Shown: positions 42,154 to 52,047, counted from the first letter of the stretch. The stretch is 64,000 bases of DNA from Streptomyces cavernae (GCF_004023625.1 NZ_RPDJ01000015.1:62001-126000), one strand, 5' to 3'. The notes: generated from the sequence alone by a model not told the origin. Program-made: numbers and translations.

Positions 42154-42854
42154 TGGGCCGCGAACCGGTAGCCGAAGCCGCGTACGGTCTGGACGTAGCG
42201 GGGCCGGCCCGCCGGCTCGCCCATCTTCGAGCGCAGCCGTTTGACGCAGGCGTCCACGAGGCGCGCGTCGGCGTGGTAGCTGTGCTCCCAGACCGTCTCC
42301 AGGAGCTGTTGCCGGCTGAACACCTGGTTGGGCGAGGCGGACAGGGTCAGCAGCAACCGCAGTTCGGACGGGGCGAGAGCGACCGGCACGCCCTGCCGGG
42401 AGACGGACAGCCCGGCCCGGTCGATGGACAGGTCTCCATGGGTCTCGATCTTCGGTATGCCCTCGGCGGCCGGTGCGGTGGTCCCGCCGCCGGCCGCGCG
42501 GCGCAGGACGGCGCGGATACGCGCCTCCAGCACACGGGCCTGCACGGGTTTGACGACATAGTCGTCGGCCCCTGTCTCCAGGCCGATAACGATGTCCACG
42601 TCATCGCCTCGTGCCGTCGCCATGATGATCGGCATCGTCTGGTCGACGGCGCGGATCCCGCGGCACACCTCGAGGCCGGTCATCCCGGGCAGCATCAGAT
42701 CGAGTACGACGACATCCGGCCGGAACGACCGCAGGCGGGCCAGCCCGTCCTCCCCGGTCTCGGCGGCCTCGACTTCGTGGCCTTGTCGGCGCAGCGCGAG
42801 CCCGACGCCCTCCCGGACGGCGCGGTCGTCTTCGATCAGCAGAACACGTGGCAT
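42150..42854 (-). CDS. OmpR/PhoB-family response regulator
   Basis: A 234-aa regulator. The receiver domain has the acidic pair (LLIEDD), phosphoacceptor Asp52 in VVVLDLMLPGMTG, and the conserved Lys (DDYVVKP). The C-terminal winged helix ends with the usual YVQTVRGFGYRF. ATG 42854 is the natural start. It is first in the RR-HK-lipoprotein operon. The upstream 190 bases are AT-richer than the surroundings and contain the direct repeat ACGAA (TCACGAAAAG, TAACGAAG), a possible autoregulatory site. Confidence 0.94.
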   Translation of the reverse strand: MPRVLLIEDDRAVREGVGLALRRQGHEVEAAETGEDGLARLRSFRPDVVVLDLMLPGMTGLEVCRGIRAVDQTMPIIMATARGDDVDIVIGLETGADDYVVKPVQARVLEARIRAVLRRAAGGGTTAPAAEGIPKIETHGDLSIDRAGLSVSRQGVPVALAPSELRLLLTLSASPNQVFSRQQLLETVWEHSYHADARLVDACVKRLRSKMGEPAGRPRYVQTVRGFGYRFAAQ

Positions 42855-43046
42855 GGGCTCAGTTTTCGGACGGGGCCGCGGGGGCCAGGGGATCGTTCCA
42901 GGTGATCATATAGTCTTCGTTATCTTTTCGTGACAACATCGGTCAGGTACGCGCAGGGCGCACACGGCGACGGCTCATCCGGGGCGCGGTGCCCCGGACT
43001 CGCCGTCGCCGCCGGACCGTTCGGCCCTCGGTCGGCCGTCCTCGCC

Positions 43047-46000
43047 CTACCGGACCGTGAGGTAAGCCCGGTCCACCGTCTGGACCAGGGTGTTGCCATC
43101 ACGGTCGGTCAGCTTCGCCCGCAGCGAGACGGAGCCCGGCTCGGCCGGGTGCTCCAGCGACAGGCGGTTGCCGTCGACGGCCTCGGTCGTGGTCCAGTTC
43201 TTGCCCTCGTCGTAGGACACCTCGAACTCCAGCTTCTCGACCGTGTCCGTGGTGGCCGCACCCTCCACCGTGAAGGGCACATCCAACTTCCTGCCGGCCT
43301 TCGCCGTGCTGGCCGACGACAGCTCGGGGGAGAAGCGGACCACGGACAGCGGCAGCCTGGTCCAGCTGTCCTCGGCCACCTCCGCCGAGCGGAACGTCCA
43401 CTTCGCCCGCACCCGGGTGCTGACCGGGAACATCTCCGGGTCCCGGGAGGCGTCGAGGCTCAGCTCGTACGCGCGGTCCCCCGCGGGGACGGTGTAGCTG
43501 GCCCGGTACACCGGATCGCCCTCGCCGGTGATCTCCTCGCCGTCGGCGCGGAGCGAGGCGTCCACCGTGTAGATGCTCTGGCCCGGGTTCCCTTCGCCGT
43601 CGCCGAACAGGGGCAGGGCCGCCTTGACCGTGTTCCCGCGCCGCGCGAGCCCGGGATAGACATCCGACGGTTCACCCTTGCCCGGGGGCACCGGCGGCAG
43701 GGACGGACCGAAGACACCGACGTTGAGCCTCTTGGTGTAGCTCCTGCCCGGCTCGTACGCCCTGAACTGCCCCTGCAGCGAGGACAGCGCGTTCCACTGT
43801 TCCATGGAGTACCCCCACTTCACGCCGTTGCCCAGGACGTATTCGGTGGTCCGCAACGGCAGTTCCCGCCAGACGGGGGTGCTGAAGTCGGCCGCGATCC
43901 ATTCGTCGGGCGAGAGGGGCATCGCGTAGAGCAGCCCGGTGTCCGGGGTGGGCGCGCCGACCGTGAGGTCGATCTTGGCGAGTTCCTCGCGCCGGACGTC
44001 GGCTTTGAAGGCGCCGAGCGAACCCGTACGGTTCCACGCCATGCGGTAGTTCACGGCGCGCCCGTCGGCGTCCTCGCTCCTCCAGAAACCGCTGTACTGG
44101 GCGTATGCCGCGTCCTTCGGCGCCTCGGGGCCGACATGCGCGACCTTGAAGCTCTGGAAATCGGGGTAGGCGTAGACGGCCCAGGCGTCGAGGGCCTTCC
44201 CGTCGGTGCCGGTGTAGCCGGGGACGAGCTGGGCGTGGTCGTTGCGCGCCCCGGCGTCGGGCATGGTGATCCCCACGGAGTCGGCCTTCCGGGCGTCCAT
44301 GACGATCGTGGTGTCCTTGTCCAGCTCCACGGCCGGGGCCAGGAAGTACGAGTCGGTGGCCGACCCGGCACCGGCGCCGAGGATCCCGGTGAGCGCGTAG
44401 CTGCCCTTGGGCAGGCGCACGGTGACCTCGCCGTCCTCCGGGTCGGCCAGGTCCGCCATGTAGTCGCGGTCGTCCCGGCCGTTGATCAACGTCCAGCCGT
44501 TGCCGGACGGCTTGCCCTCGTCGTCGAGCTGCTTGATGGTCAAGTTGTACGACTCGTCCTCGCGCTCCACGCCGAACGCGGTGCGCACCGAGGTCCGGCC
44601 GTCGGCCGAGGCCGCGGTCACCGAGCCGCCGTAGGAACCGTAGGTCTCGCCGCCGACGCGGGTGTCGGCGGTCACCGTGACGCTTGCCGTACCGCCCGCC
44701 GGAACGGTGACCTGCCGCGAGGAGATCTCGAACATGCCCTCGGGGGCGGGCTTGCCGTCCACCCCGAGCGCCTCGACGGACAGGTCCAGGACGACCGGCT
44801 CGGTGCCGAGGTTGCGGTAGGTGATCTCCTTGGCCACGGGCTGGTCGTCGGTGTGCGGCCACGCGGGGCGGCCGAAGCTGATCGGGCCGTTCTCGACGAC
44901 GACGGTCTGCCCGATCGCCCGCGCCACATCGGTGCGGCCGGTGCCCTGCTGGTACGCGCTGTACGGGTCGGGCTTGGTGGAGCCGGTCAGCGCCGCCTTG
45001 ATCCGCTCGCCGGTCCAGTCCGGGTGCTGCTGCGCCAGGAGGGCGGCGGCGCCCGCGACGTGCGGGGTTGCCATCGAGGTACCGCTCAGGAGGGCGTATC
45101 CGGGCGTCCCCGCGGGGAACTGCTCCTCCATGGCGCTCGCGGTGGAGGCGGCGGCAGCGATGTCGACGCCCGGCGCGGTCAGGTCCGGCTTGAGGCCGCC
45201 GTCACCGACGCGCGGGCCGCGGCTGGAGAAGTCGGCGAGCTTGTCGTCCTTGTCCACCGCGCCGACCGTCAGCGCGGAGTCGGCGCTGCCGGGAGATCCG
45301 ACGGTGCTCTCGCCCTGCTCGCCCTCGTTGCCCGCGGCGATGACGAACAGCGTGCCCGACTCGGCGGAGAGCCGGTTGACCGTCTCCTCCAGCGGGTCGA
45401 CGCCCATGGTGTCGGTGCCGCCCAGGCTCATGTTGACTACATCGGCGCCCTCGGCGACCGCCCACTCCATGCCCGCGATGATGTCGGAGTCCCAGCCGTA
45501 GCCCCGGTCGTCGAGGATCTTGCCGTCCAGGATGCGCGCTCCCGGGGCGACGCCCTTGAGCTTGCCGTCCGACTTGGCGCCCGTACCGGCCACGGTGGAG
45601 GCCACATGGGTGCCGTGGCCGACCCGGTCGACGCTGTCCTCGGAGTCGGAGAAGTTCTTCTCGGCGATCTCCTGGCCCGCCAGGTCGGGGTGCGTCTGGT
45701 CCACGCCGGTGTCCAGCACGGCGACCTTGACGCCCTTGCCGTCGAACCCGGCGTCCCAGGCCGTCGGCGCGCCGATCTGGGGCACGCTCTTGTCCAGGGT
45801 GGCCTTGCGCTTTCCGTCCAGCCAGACCTTCTTCACCTTCTTCACGGCCGCTGAACCGGTCAGCCGTGCGGTGCCCTCGCCGCCGTCCCCGCCGTCGGTG
45901 AAGGTGTCCCAGAGCGCGGTGCCACCACTTTTGTCGGCCCGCAGCGCCACGCCGTTGATGTTGTCCAGCTTCTGGCTCACGCGGGCCCGTGCGTCACGGA

Positions 46001-46523
46001 AGGCGCTCGCGGCGGGGGTCTCGTCCCCGGTGTAGGTGACGATCAGCGGCAGGTCGGAACGGCTCTTGTTGTCGTACCCGTACGCGACGAGCTGCGTCAC
46101 GTCGAACAGCCGCCGGTCGAGCTTGCCCTGGGCGACGGCCTGCGCCGCGTCACCCGGTATGACGAAGTGGTGCCCGTCGGTCTTCCGGACCGAGAACGAC
46201 GCGTCCTCGCGTCCCTTGGCCCGCTCGATCCGGGCGATGGAGCCGTCCGCGGCGACCGACACCTTGTCACCGGTGATCAGCGTCACCGTCTTCGTGTTCT
46301 TCGCACTCTTCGCCCCCTTGAGGGGCAGGGAAGTCCCCAGATCTGCCGGGGCGTCAGGGGCCAGGGCGAAGGCCTGGCCCGTCCCCGGCATCCCCATCCC
46401 GGTCGCGGTCAGTACGACCGCGATGGCGAGAGCCCCCAGCGGTGCGGTCACACCTACGCGTCTGTTGGGAGGTCTGTTGGGGGGTCTTCTGCGAGGCCTG
46501 TTGGGAGATAAGGGCATGCTCAT
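43047..46523 (-). CDS. Large secreted subtilisin-like serine protease (S8)
   Basis: A 1158-aa exoprotease. The basic start with NRP repeats leads to a signal helix (APLGALAIAVVLTATGMGMP). A propeptide covers about 60-250. The catalytic domain has Asp271 (VAVLDTGVDQTHPDL), His306 (GHGTHVAS) and Ser483 (GTSMATPHVAGAAALL). The remaining 600 residues form beta-rich C-terminal domains, typical of the 1100-1250-aa Streptomyces subtilases. ATG 46523 is preferred; longer frames overlap the promoter region. It is monocistronic and convergent with no gene. The role is extracellular protein breakdown. Confidence 0.92.
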   Translation of the reverse strand: MSMPLSPNRPRRRPPNRPPNRRVGVTAPLGALAIAVVLTATGMGMPGTGQAFALAPDAPADLGTSLPLKGAKSAKNTKTVTLITGDKVSVAADGSIARIERAKGREDASFSVRKTDGHHFVIPGDAAQAVAQGKLDRRLFDVTQLVAYGYDNKSRSDLPLIVTYTGDETPAASAFRDARARVSQKLDNINGVALRADKSGGTALWDTFTDGGDGGEGTARLTGSAAVKKVKKVWLDGKRKATLDKSVPQIGAPTAWDAGFDGKGVKVAVLDTGVDQTHPDLAGQEIAEKNFSDSEDSVDRVGHGTHVASTVAGTGAKSDGKLKGVAPGARILDGKILDDRGYGWDSDIIAGMEWAVAEGADVVNMSLGGTDTMGVDPLEETVNRLSAESGTLFVIAAGNEGEQGESTVGSPGSADSALTVGAVDKDDKLADFSSRGPRVGDGGLKPDLTAPGVDIAAAASTASAMEEQFPAGTPGYALLSGTSMATPHVAGAAALLAQQHPDWTGERIKAALTGSTKPDPYSAYQQGTGRTDVARAIGQTVVVENGPISFGRPAWPHTDDQPVAKEITYRNLGTEPVVLDLSVEALGVDGKPAPEGMFEISSRQVTVPAGGTASVTVTADTRVGGETYGSYGGSVTAASADGRTSVRTAFGVEREDESYNLTIKQLDDEGKPSGNGWTLINGRDDRDYMADLADPEDGEVTVRLPKGSYALTGILGAGAGSATDSYFLAPAVELDKDTTIVMDARKADSVGITMPDAGARNDHAQLVPGYTGTDGKALDAWAVYAYPDFQSFKVAHVGPEAPKDAAYAQYSGFWRSEDADGRAVNYRMAWNRTGSLGAFKADVRREELAKIDLTVGAPTPDTGLLYAMPLSPDEWIAADFSTPVWRELPLRTTEYVLGNGVKWGYSMEQWNALSSLQGQFRAYEPGRSYTKRLNVGVFGPSLPPVPPGKGEPSDVYPGLARRGNTVKAALPLFGDGEGNPGQSIYTVDASLRADGEEITGEGDPVYRASYTVPAGDRAYELSLDASRDPEMFPVSTRVRAKWTFRSAEVAEDSWTRLPLSVVRFSPELSSASTAKAGRKLDVPFTVEGAATTDTVEKLEFEVSYDEGKNWTTTEAVDGNRLSLEHPAEPGSVSLRAKLTDRDGNTLVQTVDRAYLTVR

Positions 46524-47060
46524 GCCACATCTTTCGCATCGGGGAACGAGGGAGCGAAGCGCTGGAGCGAAGAGGCCCGCCCGCGGTGTCCCTGGGTGCT
46601 CGAAGGTCACGCCCTGCCGTACACCGGCCGGGACAGGCCACGCCAACGACTCCAGCGCCGGAGGCAGACCGCTCCGGCGGCGGGATCAGAATGCCGAGGA
46701 CCCCGCGCGCTGAGCGATCATGGTCGTTGAGGCTAGGCCCGCGGTGTGATCGGACCTGGCCCGGACGGTAACGGAACCATAACGGCGGCTCGGCGGAGAC
46801 CCGCCCGGGGCAGCCACCCGGACGTGCCCGGCGCCGCCGAGCGCCGGGCATCCCGCGAGGACAGAGCGGTGTGCGTCGTCGTGCGCCGACTCACCGCTCC
46901 GGGCCGGGGGTTGGCGGCCCGCAGTGCGGCGGAGCCACGCAGGCCGCACCCCTCCGCGAACGACTCCAGCACACGACAGTCCTTGCGGCCTCACCCTCAC
47001 CGGAACGGTCCGCCGCCCACGCCCGCCGCCGTCACCGACCGGGGCCGCCTCGCGCTTCGG
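46524..47060. other. Intergenic region between protease and rhamnosidase genes
   Basis: 537 bases without a supported gene. It carries the promoter of the protease (46524-46750) and the 3' flank of the rhamnosidase. Direct repeats GTAACGGAAC/CATAACGGCG lie near 46770. Very long frames on the plus strand here are shadows of the rhamnosidase. Confidence 0.5.
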
Positions 47061-50000
47061 TCACGCCCGGCCCGTGAAGGCCCACTCCCCGTGCCCGACC
47101 CGGAAGACGACGAACGCGCCGTCCCCGCGCAGGAACTCCGCGCCCTTGGGTGCCGTCACCCGGTCGCGCGCCCTGCCCGGCACGTGCACCTCGGCCGTCG
47201 AACCCACCGGCACCCGCACCGACAGCCGCAGTCCCCGGTCCAGCCGCGACCAGGACACGGCGGCCTCGCCGCGCACCGTACGGATCGACGTACGGGCCCA
47301 GTCGACCCCCGTACGGGCGTCGGGGCGCACCGTGAAGGTGCGGTAGCCGGCGTCCCCGGGGCACAGCCCGGCCACGTTCTCGTACAGCCACTGCGCGACC
47401 GTGCCCAGGAAGTAGTGGTCACGGGAGCGGGAGTCCAGCTGCCATATCTCCCACATGGTGTCGGCGCCGTTGGCCTGCCAGTACCCCCAGCTCGGATAGG
47501 TGCGCTGGGTCGCGACGGCGTGTGCGACGTCCGGGCGGCCGTGGGCGCACAGCACCTTCAGCAGCACACTCGTGCCCAGGCAGCCGGTGTTGAGATGGTT
47601 GCCGCGCGCCTCGATGTCCGCCACCAGACTCTCCAGCACGGAGGAGCGGGCGCCGGGCGGCACCAGACCGAAGGCCAGCGGGATCGCGTTGGACGTCTGC
47701 CGGTAACCGGGGTCCTTCGCCGTGCGGTAGTGGCCCTCCGGGCCGAGGAACGCCTCGTTGAACGCGGCCTTCAGATTCTCGGCCGCCTCCCGGTACCGCT
47801 TCACCACCTCGACGTCGCCCAGCAGTTCGCCCAGTTCGGCGGTGTGCACCAGCGCCCGGTGGAGGTACGCGGTCGCGGTCAGCCGGGTGTCCTCCGGGGG
47901 AATCTCGTAGCCGGGCGCCACCCAGTCGCCGAGCGCCGTGACCGCCAGCCCGTCCCGCAGCCGGGCGAGCTCCCAGTCCAGGTACCGGGTCAGCGTCGCC
48001 CAGTGCTCACGGGTCGCGCGCTCGTCCCCGTACACCCGGTACAGCTCACGGACGACGAACGGGTAGACGGTCGTCCACTCCGGGGCGGGGGCCAGTTCCT
48101 GGTAGCCCCAGCCGCCGCTCGGCACGATCACCGGGATCTGCCCCGCGCCGTTCTGGCTGTCCGCCAGATCGCCCAGCCACTTGGACAGGAAGCGCTGCAC
48201 ATCGAAGGCGTACGTCATCACCGGCGTGCCGACGTGGGCGTCGCCGGTCCAGCCGTTCTTCTCGTACATGGGGGTGTCGGTCGGGACGCCGTGCAGGTTG
48301 TTGAGGACCGTGCGGCGCATGGCACCGTCCAGCCACTCGTAGAACGGCTCCGAACAGGCGAAGGAGCTGACCTCCTCCACACGCGTGTGGACCAGCCGCC
48401 CCAGGACCTGCTCCGGGGAAGGCCGCTTGGGCAGGCCGTGGATCTCCACATAGCGGAAGCCCTTGTACGAGAACTTCGGCTCCCAGACCTCGCGTTCGCC
48501 GCCCTCGCCGCCCGCGCAGATGTATTCGTCGGTCTGGAAGCGGCCCGGGACATGGCCGGTCTCCGCCTGCACACTTCCGTCGGCCTTCAGCTTCTCACCG
48601 TGGACGAGGCGGACGACCGTGCCCGGCTCGGCGCCGCGGACGGTGAGGCGGGTCCAGCCCGCCATGGTGCGGCCCATGTCCACCACGTACACGCCGGGCC
48701 GGAGCTCGGAGATCTCCTTCGGCCGTACCGTCTCCACGATCTCGATCGGTTCGTGGGGCTGTGCCTTGAGCGAGCCCCGCGGGGCCTGTTGCACCTCCGC
48801 CGCCCGCCACCCCTTGTCGTCGAAGCCGGGACCGCTCCAGCCCTGCGGCGCCCGGCGTGCGTCGTAAGTCTCGCCCGCGTAGAGGGAGTTGGACAGGGTG
48901 GGTCCCTCGGTGATCCGCCACTCGCCGTCGGAGGCGACGGTGGTGCGGGAGCCGTCCGGGTGGTCGATCTCCAACTGGGCCAGCAGCCGGGGCTCCCCGT
49001 GCCACGGAGGACGGTGCCAGTTCCAGACGTTGGGGGTGGTCATGCCGAAGAAGCCGCGGCCGAGGGTGACGCCGATGGCGTTCTCACCGCGCCGGAGCAG
49101 CCCGGTCACGTCGTGGACCGCGTACAGCACGGTCTCGTCGTAGTCCGTGAAACCGGGGTCGAGCACCTGCCGGCCGACCCTGCGGCCGTTGATCTCCGCC
49201 TCGTAGTAGGCGAGTCCGCTGATGTAGAGGCGGGCCCGGGAGATCCGCTGCCGCACGATGAACGCGCGGCGCAGCAGCGGCGCGGCCTGCTCCGGAACGG
49301 CGACGCTCACCCCGCTGCCCCAGGGCCCCTGCCCGTACGGGGCGAGCACGGCCGCCTCGGCCCAGGCCGCGTCGTCGAACTCCGGGCGCTGCCAGCCCTC
49401 TTGGGGTTCGGTCGCCGCAACGCGCCAGCCGGGCCCGGAGACCAGTTCGTACGTGCCCTCGCCCGGGCCACCGTCCGCCGTCTCCACCACCAGCCGGACC
49501 AACAGACCCCCGGGGTTCACGGAGGCGCCGGGGCGGTTGGTGGCACGGGCGGCGAGCACCACCAGATCGCCGGCGGCGCGAACCTCCTCGGTGACGTCGA
49601 CCGCGCGGCCGGTGCGCCAGCCGTCCTGCTGCTCCGGCGCGTGCAGCACCTGCCGGCCGTCCAGATGGAGGGTGAAGTCGTCGTCGGCGGTGGCCACCAA
49701 TGTGGCCCGCCGCACCTGTGTGCCGTCCGGCAGGCGCAGTCCCGCCCGGAACCAGCGCGGCCCCGCGGGGGCGTCGGAGGAGGTCGCGCCCGGCGACCAG
49801 ATCCACGAGGCGCCCGAGAGGGAGGGCGGCTGCGGCGGCGGGCCGGCACCGATCCAGCGGGCACCCGCGGCCTGCCGGTCGGCGTCCGACAACGTTGTCT
49901 CCCACCAGCCGGTCTCACTCCAGCGCGAAGGCCGCCCGGCTCCGTCCCAGACCCGTACCCGCCAGTGGTAGCGGGTACGGGGGCGCAGTGCGGGCCCGGC

Positions 50001-50372
50001 GTAGGGGATGCCCACGCTGCGGTCGGACGCCACTTTCCCCGAGTCCCACACCAGCCTGGCCCCGGACCCGGTGCCCTTCAGCTGCCCGGGGTCGAGGGCC
50101 ACCTGGACCTGGTACGCGCTCTGTCGGGCGCCGCGCCCCGGAGCGGACAACTCCCAGTTGAGGCGGGGGCGTTCGACGTCGGTACCGAGGAGCCGCTCGG
50201 TGTGCTCGACGGTGGTGCGCTCGATGCGGAGCGCTCCGGCGCGATCGCCCTGTGGGCCCCTGGCCGGTGTGCCGGCGGCCGCCGCCGGGCCGCCGGACAG
50301 CGCGGTGAACCCGGCGCCCGCGCCCGCCGTCGTGCCTTTGAGGAAGAGTCTTCTGTTCCAGAACTGGCTCAT
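47061..50372 (-). CDS. Tat-exported alpha-L-rhamnosidase, GH78
   Basis: A 1103-aa enzyme with a Tat signal (NRRLFLKGTTAGAGAGFTAL). Domains in order: fibronectin-like N (YQVQVALD, RYHWRVRVWDG), two beta-sandwich modules (about 170-430), the bacterial alpha-L-rhamnosidase N/concanavalin-like part, the (alpha/alpha)6 barrel with PTDTPMYEKNGWTGDAH (catalytic acid Glu), and a C-terminal beta-sandwich (CPGDAGYRTFTVRPDARTG). It removes terminal alpha-L-rhamnose from pectin side chains and plant glycosides. A LacI-like palindrome lies 46 bases upstream. With the PL11 lyase it completes a rhamnogalacturonan pathway. Confidence 0.94.
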   Translation of the reverse strand: MSQFWNRRLFLKGTTAGAGAGFTALSGGPAAAAGTPARGPQGDRAGALRIERTTVEHTERLLGTDVERPRLNWELSAPGRGARQSAYQVQVALDPGQLKGTGSGARLVWDSGKVASDRSVGIPYAGPALRPRTRYHWRVRVWDGAGRPSRWSETGWWETTLSDADRQAAGARWIGAGPPPQPPSLSGASWIWSPGATSSDAPAGPRWFRAGLRLPDGTQVRRATLVATADDDFTLHLDGRQVLHAPEQQDGWRTGRAVDVTEEVRAAGDLVVLAARATNRPGASVNPGGLLVRLVVETADGGPGEGTYELVSGPGWRVAATEPQEGWQRPEFDDAAWAEAAVLAPYGQGPWGSGVSVAVPEQAAPLLRRAFIVRQRISRARLYISGLAYYEAEINGRRVGRQVLDPGFTDYDETVLYAVHDVTGLLRRGENAIGVTLGRGFFGMTTPNVWNWHRPPWHGEPRLLAQLEIDHPDGSRTTVASDGEWRITEGPTLSNSLYAGETYDARRAPQGWSGPGFDDKGWRAAEVQQAPRGSLKAQPHEPIEIVETVRPKEISELRPGVYVVDMGRTMAGWTRLTVRGAEPGTVVRLVHGEKLKADGSVQAETGHVPGRFQTDEYICAGGEGGEREVWEPKFSYKGFRYVEIHGLPKRPSPEQVLGRLVHTRVEEVSSFACSEPFYEWLDGAMRRTVLNNLHGVPTDTPMYEKNGWTGDAHVGTPVMTYAFDVQRFLSKWLGDLADSQNGAGQIPVIVPSGGWGYQELAPAPEWTTVYPFVVRELYRVYGDERATREHWATLTRYLDWELARLRDGLAVTALGDWVAPGYEIPPEDTRLTATAYLHRALVHTAELGELLGDVEVVKRYREAAENLKAAFNEAFLGPEGHYRTAKDPGYRQTSNAIPLAFGLVPPGARSSVLESLVADIEARGNHLNTGCLGTSVLLKVLCAHGRPDVAHAVATQRTYPSWGYWQANGADTMWEIWQLDSRSRDHYFLGTVAQWLYENVAGLCPGDAGYRTFTVRPDARTGVDWARTSIRTVRGEAAVSWSRLDRGLRLSVRVPVGSTAEVHVPGRARDRVTAPKGAEFLRGDGAFVVFRVGHGEWAFTGRA

Positions 50373-50417
50373 GCGTTCCTCGCTCGCTGTGTCGCCGCGG
50401 ACAATCGAAGCCGCGTT

Positions 50418-50429
50418 TGAAACGATTCA
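50418..50429. promoter_or_regulatory. LacI-like operator of the GH78 gene
   Basis: TGAAACGATTCA is symmetric except for one base pair and has the central CG of LacI-family operators. It is 46-57 bases upstream of the rhamnosidase start, where a repressor would block the promoter. Confidence 0.6.
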
Positions 50430-50747
50430 GAACTCTGGGTGCCGGGAAATGCTATGTACCCGAGGGGCGCCCAACAAGACGTGTGACAGCGGTGGTTCAG
50501 GCACGGCGGGACGGGAACGGCACCCCGGCCGGCCGTCGGCATGCCCTGAACGGCACAGCCCGCGCCACGGACCCGGCGGAAAGGGCGGCCAACCGAACCC
50601 TTCGGGTGGCCGTCTGCATAGGGTGTGGGCTGGACTGACAGCCCGACAGCCACCACACCGCGCTCACAACGACCTGGACCGCGCGTGTGTGAGTGAGAGG
50701 TATGGGCCGGGAGAGTCGTGCTCCCATGAATCACGCAAGGGGAATTG
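50430..50747. other. Intergenic region
   Basis: 318 bases between the divergent rhamnosidase and the small ORF before mraY. No gene or hairpin that I can support; presumably holds the mraY-side promoter. Confidence 0.45.
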
Positions 50748-50903
50748 GTGCAAGGGTTGATCGAACAGAAGGCGGTCGGGCTGTCGCCCGACGAGCTGAC
50801 CGGGGCAGGCATCCTGCCGGTGGGGGACCCCGGACGCGCCGGGCCTGAACGGGCAGGGGGTCCGTCCGGAGCCGTGGCCGAGGGAGAGCCCGCCGTCCGA
50901 TGA
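50748..50903 (+). CDS. 51-aa ORF coupled to mraY paralogue
   Basis: GTG 50748 follows AAGGGG at 5 nt. The 51-codon frame begins MQGLIEQKAVGLSPDELTGA, has GC-rich third positions and ends in an ATGA overlap with mraY (50900-50903). mraY has no clear ribosome site of its own, so this ORF probably drives its translation. It has a hydrophilic, Gly/Pro-rich tail and no recognised domain. It may be a leader, a small partner, or the stump of a once longer gene. Confidence 0.5.
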   Translation: MQGLIEQKAVGLSPDELTGAGILPVGDPGRAGPERAGGPSGAVAEGEPAVR

Positions 50904-51967
50904 ACCAGATCCTCTTCGCGGGGGCCATCGCCCTCTGCCTGACCCTCATAGGCACCCCGCTGCTCATCAAACTGCTGGCCCGCAAGGGGTACGGGCAGTA
51001 CATCCGCGACGACGGCCCCCGCGGCCATCACGGCAAGCGCGGCACCCCCACCATGGGCGGTATCGCCTTCATCCTGGCCACCCTCATCGCCTACGTCATG
51101 ACCAAGGTGATCACCGGCGAGGACCCGACGTATCCCGGCGTCCTCGTGCTGTTCCTGATGGCGGGCATGGGACTCGTCGGCTTCCTCGACGACTACATCA
51201 AGATCGTCAAACAGCGTTCGCTGGGACTGCGGGCCGGGGCGAAGATGTTCGGTCAGCTGCTCGTCGGCGTCGCCTTCGCCGTCCTGGCGATCCAGTTCGC
51301 CGACGACCGCGGACAGACGCCCGCCTCCACGAAACTGTCGTTCGTCACCGACTTCGGCTGGACCATCGGGCCCGTCCTCTTCGTCGTGTGGGCTCTGTTC
51401 ATGATCCTCGCCATGTCTAACGGGGTGAACCTGACCGACGGTCTGGACGGGCTCGCCACCGGGGCCTCGGTCATGGTCTTCGGCGGCTACACCTTCATCG
51501 GCCTGTGGCAGTACCAGAACTCCTGCGCCCAGGCGATGTTGCTGCGCGAACCCGCCACCTGCTTCGAGGTACGCGACCCCCTCGACCTCGCCGTCGTCGC
51601 CTCGGCGCTCATGGGCGCCTGCTTCGGCTTCCTGTGGTGGAACACCTCTCCCGCCAAGATCTTCATGGGTGACACCGGCTCCCTCGCCCTCGGCGGGGCG
51701 CTGGCCGGACTGGCCATCTGCTCCCGCACCGAGTTGCTGCTCGCCCTCCTCGGCGGTCTCTTCGTCCTGATCACCCTGTCCGTCGTACTCCAGGTCGGCT
51801 CGTTCAAGCTGACGGGCAAGCGGATCTTCCGCATGGCACCACTGCAACACCACTTCGAACTCAAGGGCTGGTCCGAGGTCCTGGTCGTGGTCCGCTTCTG
51901 GACCATCCAGGGAGTGTGCGTGATTGTCGGGCTCGGCCTCTTCTACGCGGGATGGGCGGTGAGTTGA
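50900..51967 (+). CDS. mraY: Phospho-N-acetylmuramoyl-pentapeptide-transferase (MraY), stand-alone paralogue
   Basis: A 355-aa membrane enzyme with ten helices and all MraY signatures: RGHHGKRGTPTMGGIAFIL, FLDDYIKIVKQRSLGL, NGVNLTDGLDGLATG, MGDTGSLALGG, and PLQHHFELKG. It transfers phospho-MurNAc-pentapeptide to undecaprenyl phosphate to make lipid I. Normally mraY lies in the mur/fts cluster; here its neighbours are a rhamnosidase and a chitosanase, so this is almost certainly a second copy. Such copies can resist nucleoside inhibitors or serve a special growth stage; neither is shown. Confidence 0.92.
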   Translation: MNQILFAGAIALCLTLIGTPLLIKLLARKGYGQYIRDDGPRGHHGKRGTPTMGGIAFILATLIAYVMTKVITGEDPTYPGVLVLFLMAGMGLVGFLDDYIKIVKQRSLGLRAGAKMFGQLLVGVAFAVLAIQFADDRGQTPASTKLSFVTDFGWTIGPVLFVVWALFMILAMSNGVNLTDGLDGLATGASVMVFGGYTFIGLWQYQNSCAQAMLLREPATCFEVRDPLDLAVVASALMGACFGFLWWNTSPAKIFMGDTGSLALGGALAGLAICSRTELLLALLGGLFVLITLSVVLQVGSFKLTGKRIFRMAPLQHHFELKGWSEVLVVVRFWTIQGVCVIVGLGLFYAGWAVS

Positions 51968-52047
51968 GGCCCGGCGCGGGAAGGCAACGGGGCACGATGC
52001 CCCCGCCGCCGCTTTGTCCTGCCTCGCCGTCACCCCAGACAGGCCCG

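Noticed and set aside
42930..45854. A 974-codon plus-strand frame
   Set aside because: Antisense shadow of the S8 protease, with no ribosome site or family match.
46746..50420. A 1224-codon open frame on the plus strand
   Set aside because: It lies opposite the GH78 gene and has no domain; long antisense frames are expected at this GC content.
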